This document shows, piece after piece, positions 17,800 through 25,728 of a stretch of DNA of 42,745 nucleotides. This DNA is from VFMC01 sp031400715. Lineage in GTDB: Bacteria > Actinomycetota > Acidimicrobiia > Acidimicrobiales > Ilumatobacteraceae. A model generated the notes under the pieces. It searched no databases. It saw nothing but the letters and a program-made list of their open reading frames with translations, and was not told the origin of the DNA. Position numbers and translations under genes: made by a program. The stretch is taken from assembly GCA_031400715.1 (NCBI GenBank), contig JANNQK010000205.1:1-42745 (forward strand). The letters are read 5' to 3'. Every line of letters starts with the position of its first letter. Position 1 is the stretch's first letter.

Positions 17800-18934
17800 A
17801 TCACTCGTTGGCCAACTGAAGCACGGGCTCGACGCCCCGATCTGTCTCACCTGGGAGATCACGTACGCGTGCAACCTCGCCTGTGTGCACTGCTTGTCCT
17901 CGAGCGGTCAGCGTGACCCGCGCGAGCTCACCACTGAAGAAGCGAAGCGCGTGCTCGACGAGCTGCACGATCTGCAGGTCTTCTACATCAACATCGGCGG
18001 CGGCGAGCCGATGGTGCGGCGCGACTTCTTCGAGTTGGTCGAGTACGCGATCGGCCGCGGCATCGGCGTGAAGTTCTCGACCAATGGTGCCTACATCGAC
18101 GCCGACAAGGCTCGCCGCCTGACAGCGATGGACTACCTCGACATCCAGATCAGCCTCGACGGCACCGATGCCGCCACGAACGACGCCGTGCGGGGCACCG
18201 GCAGCTACGACCTCGCCATCCGGGCGATGGACCATCTCCGCGATGCCGGCTTCGTCGAGCGCAACGGCCCGTTCAAGATCAGCGTCGTCGTCACCAGGCA
18301 CAACGTCGATCAGCTCGATGAGTTCAAGGCGCTCGCCGACTCGTACGGCGCCCAGCTCCGCGTCACCCGCCTGCGCCCCAGTGGCCGCGGCGTCGACTCG
18401 TGGCACGACTTGCATCCCACCAATGCCCAGCAGCGTCAGATCTACAACTGGCTGATGGCCCACGGCGAGAACGTGCTCACGGGCGATTCGTTCTTCCATC
18501 TCAACGCGCTCGGCGACTCGCTGCCCGGGCTGAACATGTGCGGTGCCGGTCGAGTCGTGTGCCTGATCGACCCGATCGGTGACGTCTACGCCTGCCCGTT
18601 CGTGATCCACGACGAGCTCAAGGCCGGCTCGGTCCGCGACGAGGGTGGTTTCAGCCGCGTGTGGAAGCAGAGCGATCTGTTTCTCGAGCTTCGCGAACCC
18701 CAGTCGGCCGGGGCCTGTGCCAGCTGCGGCAGCTGGAACGCCTGTCAGGGCGGCTGCATGGCGGCGAAGTTCTTCACCGGCCTCCCGCTCGACGGTCCCG
18801 ACCCCGAGTGCGTGGGCGGCGCCGCCGACGACGCGCTCGCGACGGTGAGTTCGGCACTCGTCCCCAAGCCGGCGATGGACCACAGCAAGCCGGTGTCGCT
18901 CACCCGCAAGCTCATCCCCGTCGCCGGCAACTGA
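17789..18934 (+). CDS. mftC: Mycofactocin radical SAM maturase MftC
   Basis: MftC is a radical SAM/SPASM enzyme that decarboxylates the C-terminal Tyr of MftA and links it to the preceding Val. The 381-aa protein has the radical SAM cluster motif C28-x3-C32-x2-C35 (TYACNLACVHC), the glycine-rich GGGEP motif (NIGGGEPMVRRDF), and a SPASM domain with cysteines in NMCGAGRVVCLID, DVYACPFV, CASCGSWNACQGGCMA and DPEC. The start is a GTG at 17789 inside the end of mftB. Downstream, mftD, mftE and mftF would normally follow. Instead plsY begins 47 nt later behind its own putative promoter. Confidence 0.95.
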   Translation: MSVESLVGQLKHGLDAPICLTWEITYACNLACVHCLSSSGQRDPRELTTEEAKRVLDELHDLQVFYINIGGGEPMVRRDFFELVEYAIGRGIGVKFSTNGAYIDADKARRLTAMDYLDIQISLDGTDAATNDAVRGTGSYDLAIRAMDHLRDAGFVERNGPFKISVVVTRHNVDQLDEFKALADSYGAQLRVTRLRPSGRGVDSWHDLHPTNAQQRQIYNWLMAHGENVLTGDSFFHLNALGDSLPGLNMCGAGRVVCLIDPIGDVYACPFVIHDELKAGSVRDEGGFSRVWKQSDLFLELREPQSAGACASCGSWNACQGGCMAAKFFTGLPLDGPDPECVGGAADDALATVSSALVPKPAMDHSKPVSLTRKLIPVAGN

Positions 18935-18968
18935 CTCACTGCAGGCGCTACGAGGCGAGGACGACGCG

Positions 18969-18974
18969 TACAGT
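18969..18974 (+). promoter_or_regulatory. Putative -10 element of plsY (leaderless)
   Basis: TACAGT ends 6 nt before the ATG at 18981. It suggests that plsY and the genes after it have a promoter separate from mftABC. Confidence 0.4.
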
Positions 18975-18980
18975 ACCAAC

Positions 18981-19622
18981 ATGATCTGGGGGTTGGTACC
19001 TGTTGCCTACCTGCTCGGCACCTTCCCGAGTGCGGTCATGGTGGCGCGCAGCAAGGGCATCGACATCACCCAGGTCGGATCGCGCAACCCTGGCGCCTCC
19101 AATGTCGCCCGTACGATGGGCACGGCCTGGGGAGTCGCCGTGTTCGTCCTCGACGGGCTCAAGGGCGCGATCCCCGCCGTGTTCGGCCTCGCGGTCGATG
19201 AACCGAAGGTGACGTACGCGCTCGTCACTGCCGCCGTCCTCGGCCACATGTACCCCGTCACCCGCCGGTTCGTCGGTGGCAAAGGCGTCGCGACGGTGGG
19301 TGGGGCGATGGTGGTGCTGCATCCGATCGTGTTCGTCGTTCTGACGGCGGTCTGGGTGGCGATACGGAAGATCACCGGCAAGGCGTCCCTCGGTTCGCTC
19401 GTGATCGCCGTCGGTCTTCCCGCCGGTGTCGCCATCGACGGCAGCCCGGGCTGGGAAGTCGCTGCCGCGGCGGTGCTCGCCGTGCTCGTGCTGGCGCGCC
19501 ACACCGACAACATCCGGCGCCTCGTTCGCGGTCGTGAGCTCTCGGCGTCGCGTCAACGATCCGAACCGGTCGCGCACCCAGGGCCTGAGCCAGGCCCGCG
19601 CCCGACCTCGAAGCCGCGCTGA
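18981..19622 (+). CDS. plsY: Glycerol-3-phosphate acyltransferase PlsY
   Basis: PlsY is an integral membrane enzyme that moves an acyl group from acyl phosphate to glycerol-3-phosphate, the first step of phospholipid synthesis. The 213-aa sequence has several membrane helices and the three family motifs: motif 1 SRNPGASNVART, motif 2 FVGGKGVATVGGAMVV and motif 3 in GKASLGSLV. The C-terminal 25 residues are hydrophilic and variable (ASRQRSEPVAHPGPEPG). It lies between mftC and a deazaflavin-type gene, which is not a usual mycofactocin neighbour. It may be a housekeeping gene that happens to sit here. Confidence 0.9.
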   Translation: MIWGLVPVAYLLGTFPSAVMVARSKGIDITQVGSRNPGASNVARTMGTAWGVAVFVLDGLKGAIPAVFGLAVDEPKVTYALVTAAVLGHMYPVTRRFVGGKGVATVGGAMVVLHPIVFVVLTAVWVAIRKITGKASLGSLVIAVGLPAGVAIDGSPGWEVAAAAVLAVLVLARHTDNIRRLVRGRELSASRQRSEPVAHPGPEPGPRPTSKPR

Positions 19623-19649
19623 CCGGACACGCCGGGTAACGTCGCCGAC

Positions 19650-20069
19650 GTGAGCGACGCCGACGATTTCAACGCAAAGGTGATCGAGGAGTTCCGCGCC
19701 AACGCCGGGGTCGTCGGTGGCTACTTCGCGGGCAAGCCGATGGTCCTCGTCACCCACACCGGTGCCAAGACCGGAACCCCGCGTGTCACGCCGCTCGTCT
19801 GCAGCACCGAGGCCGACCGCGTGGTCATCATCGCCTCGATGGGTGGAGCGCCGACGAACCCTGCCTGGTATCACAACATGGTCGCCAATCCGACCGTCAC
19901 CGTCGAGTTCGGTTCCGAGACATACACGGCCCGCGCAGTCGAGGTCATCGGCGACGAGCGGCAGCGCCTGTACGACCAGCAAGTCGCGATCATGCCGCAG
20001 TTCGCCGAGTATGCGGCGAAGACCACACGCACCATTCCCGTTCTGGTGCTCGAGCGCTCCGACGCTTGA
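19650..20069 (+). CDS. Ddn-like deazaflavin (F420)-dependent nitroreductase-family protein
   Basis: This 139-aa protein resembles the split-barrel Ddn family, which uses reduced F420 to reduce quinones or nitro compounds. The diagnostic core is KPMVLVTHTGAKTGTPRVTPLV, followed by PAWYHNMVANPTVTVEFGSETYTARAVEV and RTIPVLVLERS. The start is a GTG at 19650 with a TAACGT hexamer 7 nt upstream. Its TGA overlaps the TTG start of the next gene (TTGA). It points to F420 being made by this organism, although no F420 synthesis gene is in the window. Confidence 0.87.
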   Translation: MSDADDFNAKVIEEFRANAGVVGGYFAGKPMVLVTHTGAKTGTPRVTPLVCSTEADRVVIIASMGGAPTNPAWYHNMVANPTVTVEFGSETYTARAVEVIGDERQRLYDQQVAIMPQFAEYAAKTTRTIPVLVLERSDA

Positions 20070-21958
20070 TCGTGCGTCTGCTCGAACCGCTGCAGCTGCG
20101 CGGGGTCACGGCTCCCAACCGCGCCATGTTCGGGCCGATCGTCACCAACCTCGGCGACGACGACCGGCGCTTCACCGCTCGTCACACGGCGTTCTACGCC
20201 AGGCGTGCCCGAGGCGGGTGTGGCGTCATCGTGACCGAAGGCGCCAGCGTGCACCCGAGCGATTGGCCGTACGAGCGCGCGCCGTTGGCAGATCGCTGCG
20301 GACCGGGATGGTCGGTGGTCGCCGCTGCGTGTCATGCCGAGGGATCGATCGTGCTCGCCTCGCTCGATCACGCAGGGGGTCAGGGCTCGAGCGCGTACAG
20401 CCAGGCACCGTTGTGGGCACCGTCACGGGTGCCCGAAGTGAACTCGCGCGAGGTGCCGAAGTGGATGGAGGCGGGCGACATCCATGCGGTCATCGACGGG
20501 TTCGCGAGAGCGGCGTCGGTGGCGATGGGTGCCGGCTGCGACGGTGTGGAGATCAACGCCGGACAGCACAGCCTGGTCCGCCAGTTCCTGTCGGGGCTCA
20601 CGAACCAACGCGGCGACGAGTGGGGCCAGGATCGCCAGTTGTTCGCCAGCCAGGTCATCCAAGCGGTGCGTCGCAGCGTCGGCGATGCCCCCGTCGGGCT
20701 CAGGCTGTCGTGTGACGAGCTTGCGCCATGGGCTGGGATCACCTCCGACATGGCCGTCGCGCTCGTTCCTGCACTCGTGTCGCTCGGCATCGACTACGTC
20801 GTCGTGGTCCGCGGCTCGATCTTCTCGGTCGACAAGACCCGGCCCGACTTCCACGAGCCCGCAGGGTTCAACATCGATGTGTGTCGGCGTGTGCGCGAGG
20901 CGGTGCCCGGTACGCCGGTGTTCCTGCAGGGTTCGGTGATCGATCAGGGCCAGGCGGAGTGGGCCATCGAAGCAGGCGTGGCCGACGGGGTCGAGATGAC
21001 CCGCGCCCAACTCGCCGAGCCCGATCTGGTGCGGTTGCTCACCGCCGGATCGGCTGAACGCGCCCGCCCGTGCATTCGCTGCAACCAGACCTGCCAGGTT
21101 CGCGACGCGCGCAATCCGATCATCACGTGCGTGGTCGAGCCGACGACCGGCCACGAGACCGACGACCCCGCGTGGTACGTCCCGACGAGATCGGCGACCG
21201 ATGTGACCGTGATCGGCGGAGGTGTCGCCGGTCTCGAGACTGCTCGGGTCGCGGCGATTCGCGGCCATCGTGTGACGGTGGTGGAACGCGACCATCGACT
21301 CGGTGGCATCGCTGCGATCGCAGGACCGGCGCAGTCGTTCGTCGGATGGCTCATCGACGAGTGTGCGCGGCTGGGCGTGCGGGTGCAGTTGAACACGCAT
21401 CTCGATGCCGCGCCGACCGCTCCGAACGCGCCCGCCACCGCGCAGGTCGTGCAGGCGACCGGGGCTCGCCAGGGCCGGCGCGAGTACGAGATCTCTCCCG
21501 GCGCGATCGTCGTCGACATCGTCGACGTGCGTCGCGGCGATACGCAACTTCCTGCAGACGGTGTGATCGCTGTGTTCGACCCGATCGGTGGTCCGATCGC
21601 CGTTGCGATCGCCGAGGAGCTCGGCGATCGAGCGGTGCTGATCACCCAGGATCAGATCGCAGGCAACGAACTGAGCCGCAGCGGCGATCTGGCGCCGGCC
21701 AACGTGCGCTTGGCGCAGCGCGGTGTGCTCATCGAGCGTCGCTCGCTGCTCCGCGGCGTTCGAGCCGGGTTCGTCGATGTGCAGGATCGCTTCAGCGGCG
21801 AGCGGCGTTCCATTGCTGCAGTCGCTCTGATCGACTGCGGCTTCCGACTCCCGACGGATGCACTCGAGGGCGCGTCGGTTCAGGTCGGTGACTGCGTGGC
21901 GCCCCGAACGGTGCTCGAGGCGGTGCTCGAGGCGCGACGCGCCGCCCGCACCCTCTGA
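20066..21958 (+). CDS. Old-yellow-enzyme/FadH-type Fe-S flavin oxidoreductase, mycofactocin-associated type
   Basis: This 630-aa enzyme joins an N-terminal FMN TIM barrel of the old yellow enzyme family to a C-terminal nucleotide-binding domain, as in 2,4-dienoyl-CoA reductase. The barrel begins LLEPLQLRGVTAPNRAMFGP and includes GGCGVIVTEGASVHPSDWP and GCDGVEINAGQHSLVRQFLS. A 4Fe-4S site follows as C336-x2-C339-x3-C343-x11-C355. The dinucleotide fold is VTVIGGGVAGLETARVAAIRGHRV. The sequence pattern fits a subfamily that recurs beside mycofactocin genes, which the context supports. The start is a TTG at 20066 overlapping the upstream stop. A GTG at 20072 is an alternative. Substrate is unknown. 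Confidence 0.85.
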   Translation: MIVRLLEPLQLRGVTAPNRAMFGPIVTNLGDDDRRFTARHTAFYARRARGGCGVIVTEGASVHPSDWPYERAPLADRCGPGWSVVAAACHAEGSIVLASLDHAGGQGSSAYSQAPLWAPSRVPEVNSREVPKWMEAGDIHAVIDGFARAASVAMGAGCDGVEINAGQHSLVRQFLSGLTNQRGDEWGQDRQLFASQVIQAVRRSVGDAPVGLRLSCDELAPWAGITSDMAVALVPALVSLGIDYVVVVRGSIFSVDKTRPDFHEPAGFNIDVCRRVREAVPGTPVFLQGSVIDQGQAEWAIEAGVADGVEMTRAQLAEPDLVRLLTAGSAERARPCIRCNQTCQVRDARNPIITCVVEPTTGHETDDPAWYVPTRSATDVTVIGGGVAGLETARVAAIRGHRVTVVERDHRLGGIAAIAGPAQSFVGWLIDECARLGVRVQLNTHLDAAPTAPNAPATAQVVQATGARQGRREYEISPGAIVVDIVDVRRGDTQLPADGVIAVFDPIGGPIAVAIAEELGDRAVLITQDQIAGNELSRSGDLAPANVRLAQRGVLIERRSLLRGVRAGFVDVQDRFSGERRSIAAVALIDCGFRLPTDALEGASVQVGDCVAPRTVLEAVLEARRAARTL

Positions 21959-22072
21959 CGTCACCGGCACGCGTCAGCGTCGCTGCTCTCGTCGCGCTGA
22001 GCTGCGGACTCCGTCACCGGATCGCGACCGGATTCGTCGGAGGCAGGTGCACGCCAGCGGGCCGCGACGGCG

Positions 22073-22078
22073 TACGTT
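22073..22078 (+). promoter_or_regulatory. Putative -10 element of the aminotransferase (leaderless)
   Basis: TACGTT ends 6 nt before the ATG at 22085. Confidence 0.4.
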
Positions 22079-22084
22079 GCCGTC

Positions 22085-23377
22085 ATGGACGTCGCCCTTC
22101 TCGAACGAGCCCGCCTGCAATTCGCCGATCGGAACCCCGGCAGCCGCCGGTACTTCGAAGAGGCGTCGAAGGTCCTGCCCGGAGGTCACACGCGAACCGT
22201 GTTGAACCATCCGCCGTTCCCGCTCGCGTTCGTCGCCGGAGAAGGTGCCACGCTCACCGACACCGACGGACATCGCTACATCGACCTGCTCGGCGACTAC
22301 ACCGCCGGCCTGCTCGGTCACAGCGAACGGCGAGTCCTCGACCCGGTGGTGGCGGCACTCCAGACGAACGTCAGCGTCGGTGGCGTGCACCCGGCCGAGG
22401 CAGTGCTCGCACGGCTGATGTGTGAGCGGTTCGGCATCGACCGGGTTCGCTTCACCAACTCCGGCACCGAAGCCAACCTGATGGCCATCACCACGGCCAC
22501 TCAGTTCACCGGCCGGAACAAGCTGCTCGTGTTCCTCGGTGGCTACCACGGTGGCGTGCTCTACTTCGCGAGTGGACCGGCGGCGTGGAACGCGCCGTAC
22601 GACTTCGTGATCGCGCCCTACAACGACCTCCCACGCACCGTCGAACTGATCGAACGCCATGCCGACGACCTCGCCGCCGTGATCATGGAGCCGATGCTCG
22701 GATCGGGAGGCTGTGTGCCGGCGACCCCCGAGTTCGCCCAGGGCGTCTTCGCCGCGGCGCGCGCCGCAGGTGCGGTGTGCATCGCCGACGAGGTGATGAC
22801 CTCTCGTCACGGCCGCCAGGGGATGCTCCGCCTCCTCGGCGCCGAGGCAGACATCACCACCTACGGCAAGTACATCGGCGGTGGGTTCTCGTTCGGCGGC
22901 TTCGGTGGGCGGGCGGAGTTGCTCGATCAGTACGACACCACGCCGGGTGCGCGCACCAGCGTGATCAGCCACGCGGGCACCTTCAACAACAACATCGCGA
23001 CGATGACCGCCGGCGGTGCTGTGCTGGGCCAGGTGTTCACCGCCGACGTCGCCGAGGCCCACACCGAACGCGGCGAGGAGTTCCGCCGCCAACTCGCCGG
23101 CGTGTGCGCCCGGCACTCCCTGCCGATGAGCGTCAGCGGGTTCGGATCGATGATGTCGCTCCACGCCACCGCCGCGGTGCCGACCAACGTGCGCGAGGCC
23201 TTCGCCCGCGACAACGTCCTGCAAGAACTGGTCTTCCTCGGTCTGTTGGAACGAGGTGTCTACATCGCGTTCCGTGGCATGGTGAACGTCGGGCTGGCAC
23301 ACACCGACGACCAACTGGCCGCGGGCCTCGACGCCCTCGATGACACCCTTGCCGAACTCGAGAAGCAGCAGAGCTGA
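22085..23377 (+). CDS. Class III PLP-dependent aminotransferase (glutamate-1-semialdehyde aminomutase-like)
   Basis: This 430-aa fold-type I enzyme resembles HemL and related class III aminotransferases. The N-terminal part has YFEEASKVLPGGHTRTVL, similar to the HemL opening. It is followed by FTNSGTEANLMAITTATQFTGR, GGYHGG, and IADEVMT with the Asp that binds the PLP pyridine nitrogen. The PLP lysine is Lys-262 in TTYGKYIGGGFSFGGFGGR. Genuine HemL proteins bring the glycine-rich loop in a slightly different form, and no heme gene is nearby, so I do not call it hemL. It could act on an amine or semialdehyde in the same pathway as the neighbouring redox enzymes. Substrate is not evident. Confidence 0.85.
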   Translation: MDVALLERARLQFADRNPGSRRYFEEASKVLPGGHTRTVLNHPPFPLAFVAGEGATLTDTDGHRYIDLLGDYTAGLLGHSERRVLDPVVAALQTNVSVGGVHPAEAVLARLMCERFGIDRVRFTNSGTEANLMAITTATQFTGRNKLLVFLGGYHGGVLYFASGPAAWNAPYDFVIAPYNDLPRTVELIERHADDLAAVIMEPMLGSGGCVPATPEFAQGVFAAARAAGAVCIADEVMTSRHGRQGMLRLLGAEADITTYGKYIGGGFSFGGFGGRAELLDQYDTTPGARTSVISHAGTFNNNIATMTAGGAVLGQVFTADVAEAHTERGEEFRRQLAGVCARHSLPMSVSGFGSMMSLHATAAVPTNVREAFARDNVLQELVFLGLLERGVYIAFRGMVNVGLAHTDDQLAAGLDALDDTLAELEKQQS

Positions 23378-23411
23378 CCGGTCGAGTCATGCGGCTGGTA
23401 AGAACTCGGTC

Positions 23412-24164
23412 ATGACGGACCTCTTCGACATGACGGGCAAGGTGGCCGTGGTCACCGGCGGTAGCCGCGGACTCGGCCGCGAGATGGTGCTCGCCTTCGC
23501 GGATCGTGGCGCCGATGTGGTGATCGCCAGCCGCAAGCTCGAGAACTGCGAGGCGGTGGCCGACGAGGTGCGCAGGAAGGGTCGCAACGCGCTCGCGATC
23601 GCGTATCACGCTGCCTCGTGGGAAGGCGCCGAGGAGCTGGCTGAATCGGCCTATCGCACGTTCGGAACGGTCGATGTGCTGGTGAACAACGCCGGCATGT
23701 CGCCGCTGTACTCCTCGGTCGATGCGATCACCGAAGACCTGTACGACAAGGTGATGGGCGTGAACCTGAAAGGGCCGTTCCGCCTGTCGGCGATCGTCGG
23801 CACACGGATGGCCGCGGGCGACGGTGGATCGATCATCTTCGTGTCGTCGGTCGCGTCGCAGCGTACGAGTCCGAACGAGTTGGTGTACGGGGCGGCCAAG
23901 GCCGGTGTCAATGCACTCACCTACGGCCTTGCCCGCACGCTCGGCCCGAAGGTGCGGGTGAACTGCATCGTGCCCGGGCCCTTCCTCACCGACATCTCGA
24001 AGGCGTGGGACATGGAGTCGTTCGAGAAGTCGGCTCGTGCCGGCTTCGCGTTGGGGCGTGGCGGTGAGCCCCACGAGATCGTCGGCGCAGCGCTGTACTT
24101 CGCGACTGCGGCGGGGAGCTACACCACCGGCACCACGTTGAACGTCGATGGCGGGCCGCGTTGA
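23412..24164 (+). CDS. Short-chain dehydrogenase/reductase
   Basis: This is a classical NAD(P)-dependent SDR of 250 aa. The cofactor motif is VAVVTGGSRGLGREM near residue 12, the NNAG motif is in DVLVNNAGM, the catalytic serine is in IIFVSSVASQR, and the YxxxK pair is YGAAK. The typical C-terminus is VRVNCIVPGPFLTD and GTTLNVDGG. It lacks the insertion that marks the mycofactocin-coupled SDR subfamily, so it probably uses free NAD(P). The ATG at 23412 is preceded 7 nt upstream by TAAGAA. The stop overlaps the TTG start of the HAD gene (TTGA). Confidence 0.9.
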   Translation: MTDLFDMTGKVAVVTGGSRGLGREMVLAFADRGADVVIASRKLENCEAVADEVRRKGRNALAIAYHAASWEGAEELAESAYRTFGTVDVLVNNAGMSPLYSSVDAITEDLYDKVMGVNLKGPFRLSAIVGTRMAAGDGGSIIFVSSVASQRTSPNELVYGAAKAGVNALTYGLARTLGPKVRVNCIVPGPFLTDISKAWDMESFEKSARAGFALGRGGEPHEIVGAALYFATAAGSYTTGTTLNVDGGPR

Positions 24165-24862
24165 GCCTCAGGGTGGGCAGACCGCGCCCGCTCCGAGCCG
24201 TGCTGTGGGACATGGACGGCACCCTGGTCGACACCGAGCCGTACTGGATCGAGCGAGAGCACGAGATCGTCGCTCAGTTCGGCAACGGATCGTGGACCGA
24301 GGCACACGGTCACGCCATCGTCGGCAAAGATCTGCGCGACTCTGCCGCCTACATGCGCGACCAGGGTGAGCTGCCGCTCGACATCGACGCGATCGTGAAC
24401 CTGCTGCTCGATGGCGTGATCGAACGCGTCCACCGTGCCGTGCCGTGGCGTCCCGGCGCACGTGAACTGTTGGCAGATCTGGTCGACAACGGCATCCCTT
24501 GCGCGCTCGTCACGATGAGTTGGACGCGATTCACCGACGCGATCGTGCCGATGCTGCCGACCGGTTCGTTCAGCACCGTGGTCGCCGGCGACGACGTCGT
24601 CAACGGCAAACCGCATCCCGAGCCCTATCTCCTGGCTGCCGCACGCCTCGCCGTCGATCCCCACGACTGCATCGCGCTCGAGGACTCCTTCACCGGCGTT
24701 CGATCGGCAGACGCCGCCGGTTGCTGCACCGTCGCAGTGCCTCATGTGGTGTCGGTGCCACAGGGTCACGGCCATCACCGACTCACATCGCTGAACGGCG
24801 TGACCACGTCGCTGCTCGAAGGTCTGCTCGCCTCTTGCACGATCCCACGGGGAGGCGCATGA
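24161..24862 (+). CDS. HAD-superfamily hydrolase (beta-phosphoglucomutase/phosphatase type)
   Basis: This 233-aa HAD phosphatase has motif I DMDGTLVDTE with the nucleophile and acid/base aspartates, a helical cap of the beta-phosphoglucomutase type, motif II in ALVTMSWTRF, motif III Lys in GKPHPEPYLLAAARL, and motif IV in CIALEDSFTGVRSADAAG. It acts on a small phosphorylated metabolite, not identifiable here. The start is a TTG at 24161 overlapping the SDR stop codon, which suggests coupled translation. A shorter start at an in-frame GTG (VGRPRPL) would also keep motif I. Confidence 0.87.
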   Translation: MSLRVGRPRPLRAVLWDMDGTLVDTEPYWIEREHEIVAQFGNGSWTEAHGHAIVGKDLRDSAAYMRDQGELPLDIDAIVNLLLDGVIERVHRAVPWRPGARELLADLVDNGIPCALVTMSWTRFTDAIVPMLPTGSFSTVVAGDDVVNGKPHPEPYLLAAARLAVDPHDCIALEDSFTGVRSADAAGCCTVAVPHVVSVPQGHGHHRLTSLNGVTTSLLEGLLASCTIPRGGA

Positions 24863-24912
24863 TGATCGCAGAGATCCCACTCGTGTGGGACCGGGCAGGC
24901 CTCTGGCGCTGA
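24859..24912 (+). CDS. Possible 17-aa small ORF overlapping the HAD gene
   Basis: ATG at 24859 overlaps the HAD stop (ATGA) and follows GGGGAGG with good spacing, encoding MMIAEIPLVWDRAGLWR then TGA. The ribosome binding site and overlap make translation possible. I recognise no family. It could be a small translated peptide or chance. The perfect hairpin at 24925-24951 begins 13 nt after its stop. Confidence 0.3.
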   Translation: MMIAEIPLVWDRAGLWR

Positions 24913-24924
24913 CCCACTGGGTGT

Positions 24925-24951
24925 GAGATCCCGGGCCTGGCCCGGGATCTC
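24925..24951 (+). terminator. Perfect 12-bp GC-rich hairpin, probable terminator after the mft-HAD gene run
   Basis: GAGATCCCGGGC (24925-24936) pairs exactly with GCCCGGGATCTC (24940-24951) around a 3-nt CTG loop. No U-run follows (CCCCATG), so it would be a U-less actinobacterial terminator or an mRNA-stabilising hairpin. The remaining sequence up to the VOC gene at 25108 shows nothing else I can support. Confidence 0.5.
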
Positions 24952-25107
24952 CCCATGTACGGGGGCATGCCCGATGCTGTTCGAGGCGGCGCTGACGAAC
25001 GGCCGTGTCGCGAGCACCGACCGGCTGGACGGCGCTCGCAGACTGAGGCAAGGTGACGGGGTGCGCCTTTCCCACACCACCACGACGACAACCGACACGA
25101 GCCCGGC

Positions 25108-25623
25108 ATGAGCGAGCCGCATGGTGTGGACCCGGCCACCCGAGCAGCGCTCGATGCAACACGCACTGCGCTCGCCGCTCGATACATCACGCCTCGCGAC
25201 ACGCGACCGGCGAGCACGGCCCGAGGCGTGCACCATGTGGCGCTCATCTGCAGCGACGTCGAACGCACCGTGCAGTTCTTCGACGGCGTGCTCGGCTTCC
25301 CCTTGATCGAGATGTTCGAGAACCGGGACTACGCAGGTTCGACGCACTTCTTCTTCGACCTGGGCAACGGCAACTCGCTGGCGTACTTCGATCTGCCGGG
25401 GCTCGAGCTCGGTGAGTACGCAGAGGTGCTCGGCGGCCACCACCACCTGGCGATCTCGATCGAGCGCATGCACTGGCAGACCATCAAGGAGCGCTTCGAC
25501 GAGCGGGGCATCGAGTACGCACACGTCGACGGCTCGTCGATGTACTTCCGTGGCCCCGACGGCGAGCGTCTCGAACTGATCAGCGATCCGTTGATGGAGA
25601 TGTACGGCAAACCCGTGGGCTGA
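25108..25623 (+). CDS. VOC-family (glyoxalase/dioxygenase-like) metalloprotein
   Basis: This 171-aa protein has a vicinal-oxygen-chelate fold. After a 40-residue N-terminal extension, ARGVHHVALICSDVERTVQFFDGVLGFPLIEMFENR gives the first beta-alpha module with a metal-binding His. The second has GGHHHLAISIE and ends YFRGPDGERLELISDP with the metal-ligand Glu. Reactions in this family include glyoxalase, dioxygenase, epimerase and antibiotic resistance activities, so function is open. It lies just upstream of an acyl-CoA synthetase, separated by a possible operator region. No -10 motif of the usual kind is visible before its ATG. Confidence 0.82.
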   Translation: MSEPHGVDPATRAALDATRTALAARYITPRDTRPASTARGVHHVALICSDVERTVQFFDGVLGFPLIEMFENRDYAGSTHFFFDLGNGNSLAYFDLPGLELGEYAEVLGGHHHLAISIERMHWQTIKERFDERGIEYAHVDGSSMYFRGPDGERLELISDPLMEMYGKPVG

Positions 25624-25649
25624 CCGCCTCGGGTCTGGAGCCGGAGCCG

Positions 25650-25681
25650 GAGGTGGAATCACAATTCCGGTAACCCACCTC
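25650..25681 (+). promoter_or_regulatory. Nested inverted repeats upstream of the acyl-CoA synthetase (candidate operator)
   Basis: GAGGTGG (25650-25656) and CCACCTC (25675-25681) are inverted copies. Inside them GGAAT (25655-25659) and ATTCC (25664-25668) form a second inverted repeat. TCCGGTAAC at 25666-25674 is identical to part of the acyl-CoA dehydrogenase operator at 2151-2159. The element lies about 35 bp upstream of the putative -10. Confidence 0.4.
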
Positions 25682-25716
25682 ACGTTTCGACCCGACCCGG
25701 CTGTGACCACGGGCAC

Positions 25717-25722
25717 TACAGT
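25717..25722 (+). promoter_or_regulatory. Putative -10 element of the acyl-CoA synthetase (leaderless)
   Basis: TACAGT ends 6 nt before the ATG at 25729. Confidence 0.45.
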
Positions 25723-25728
25723 CGTGAC

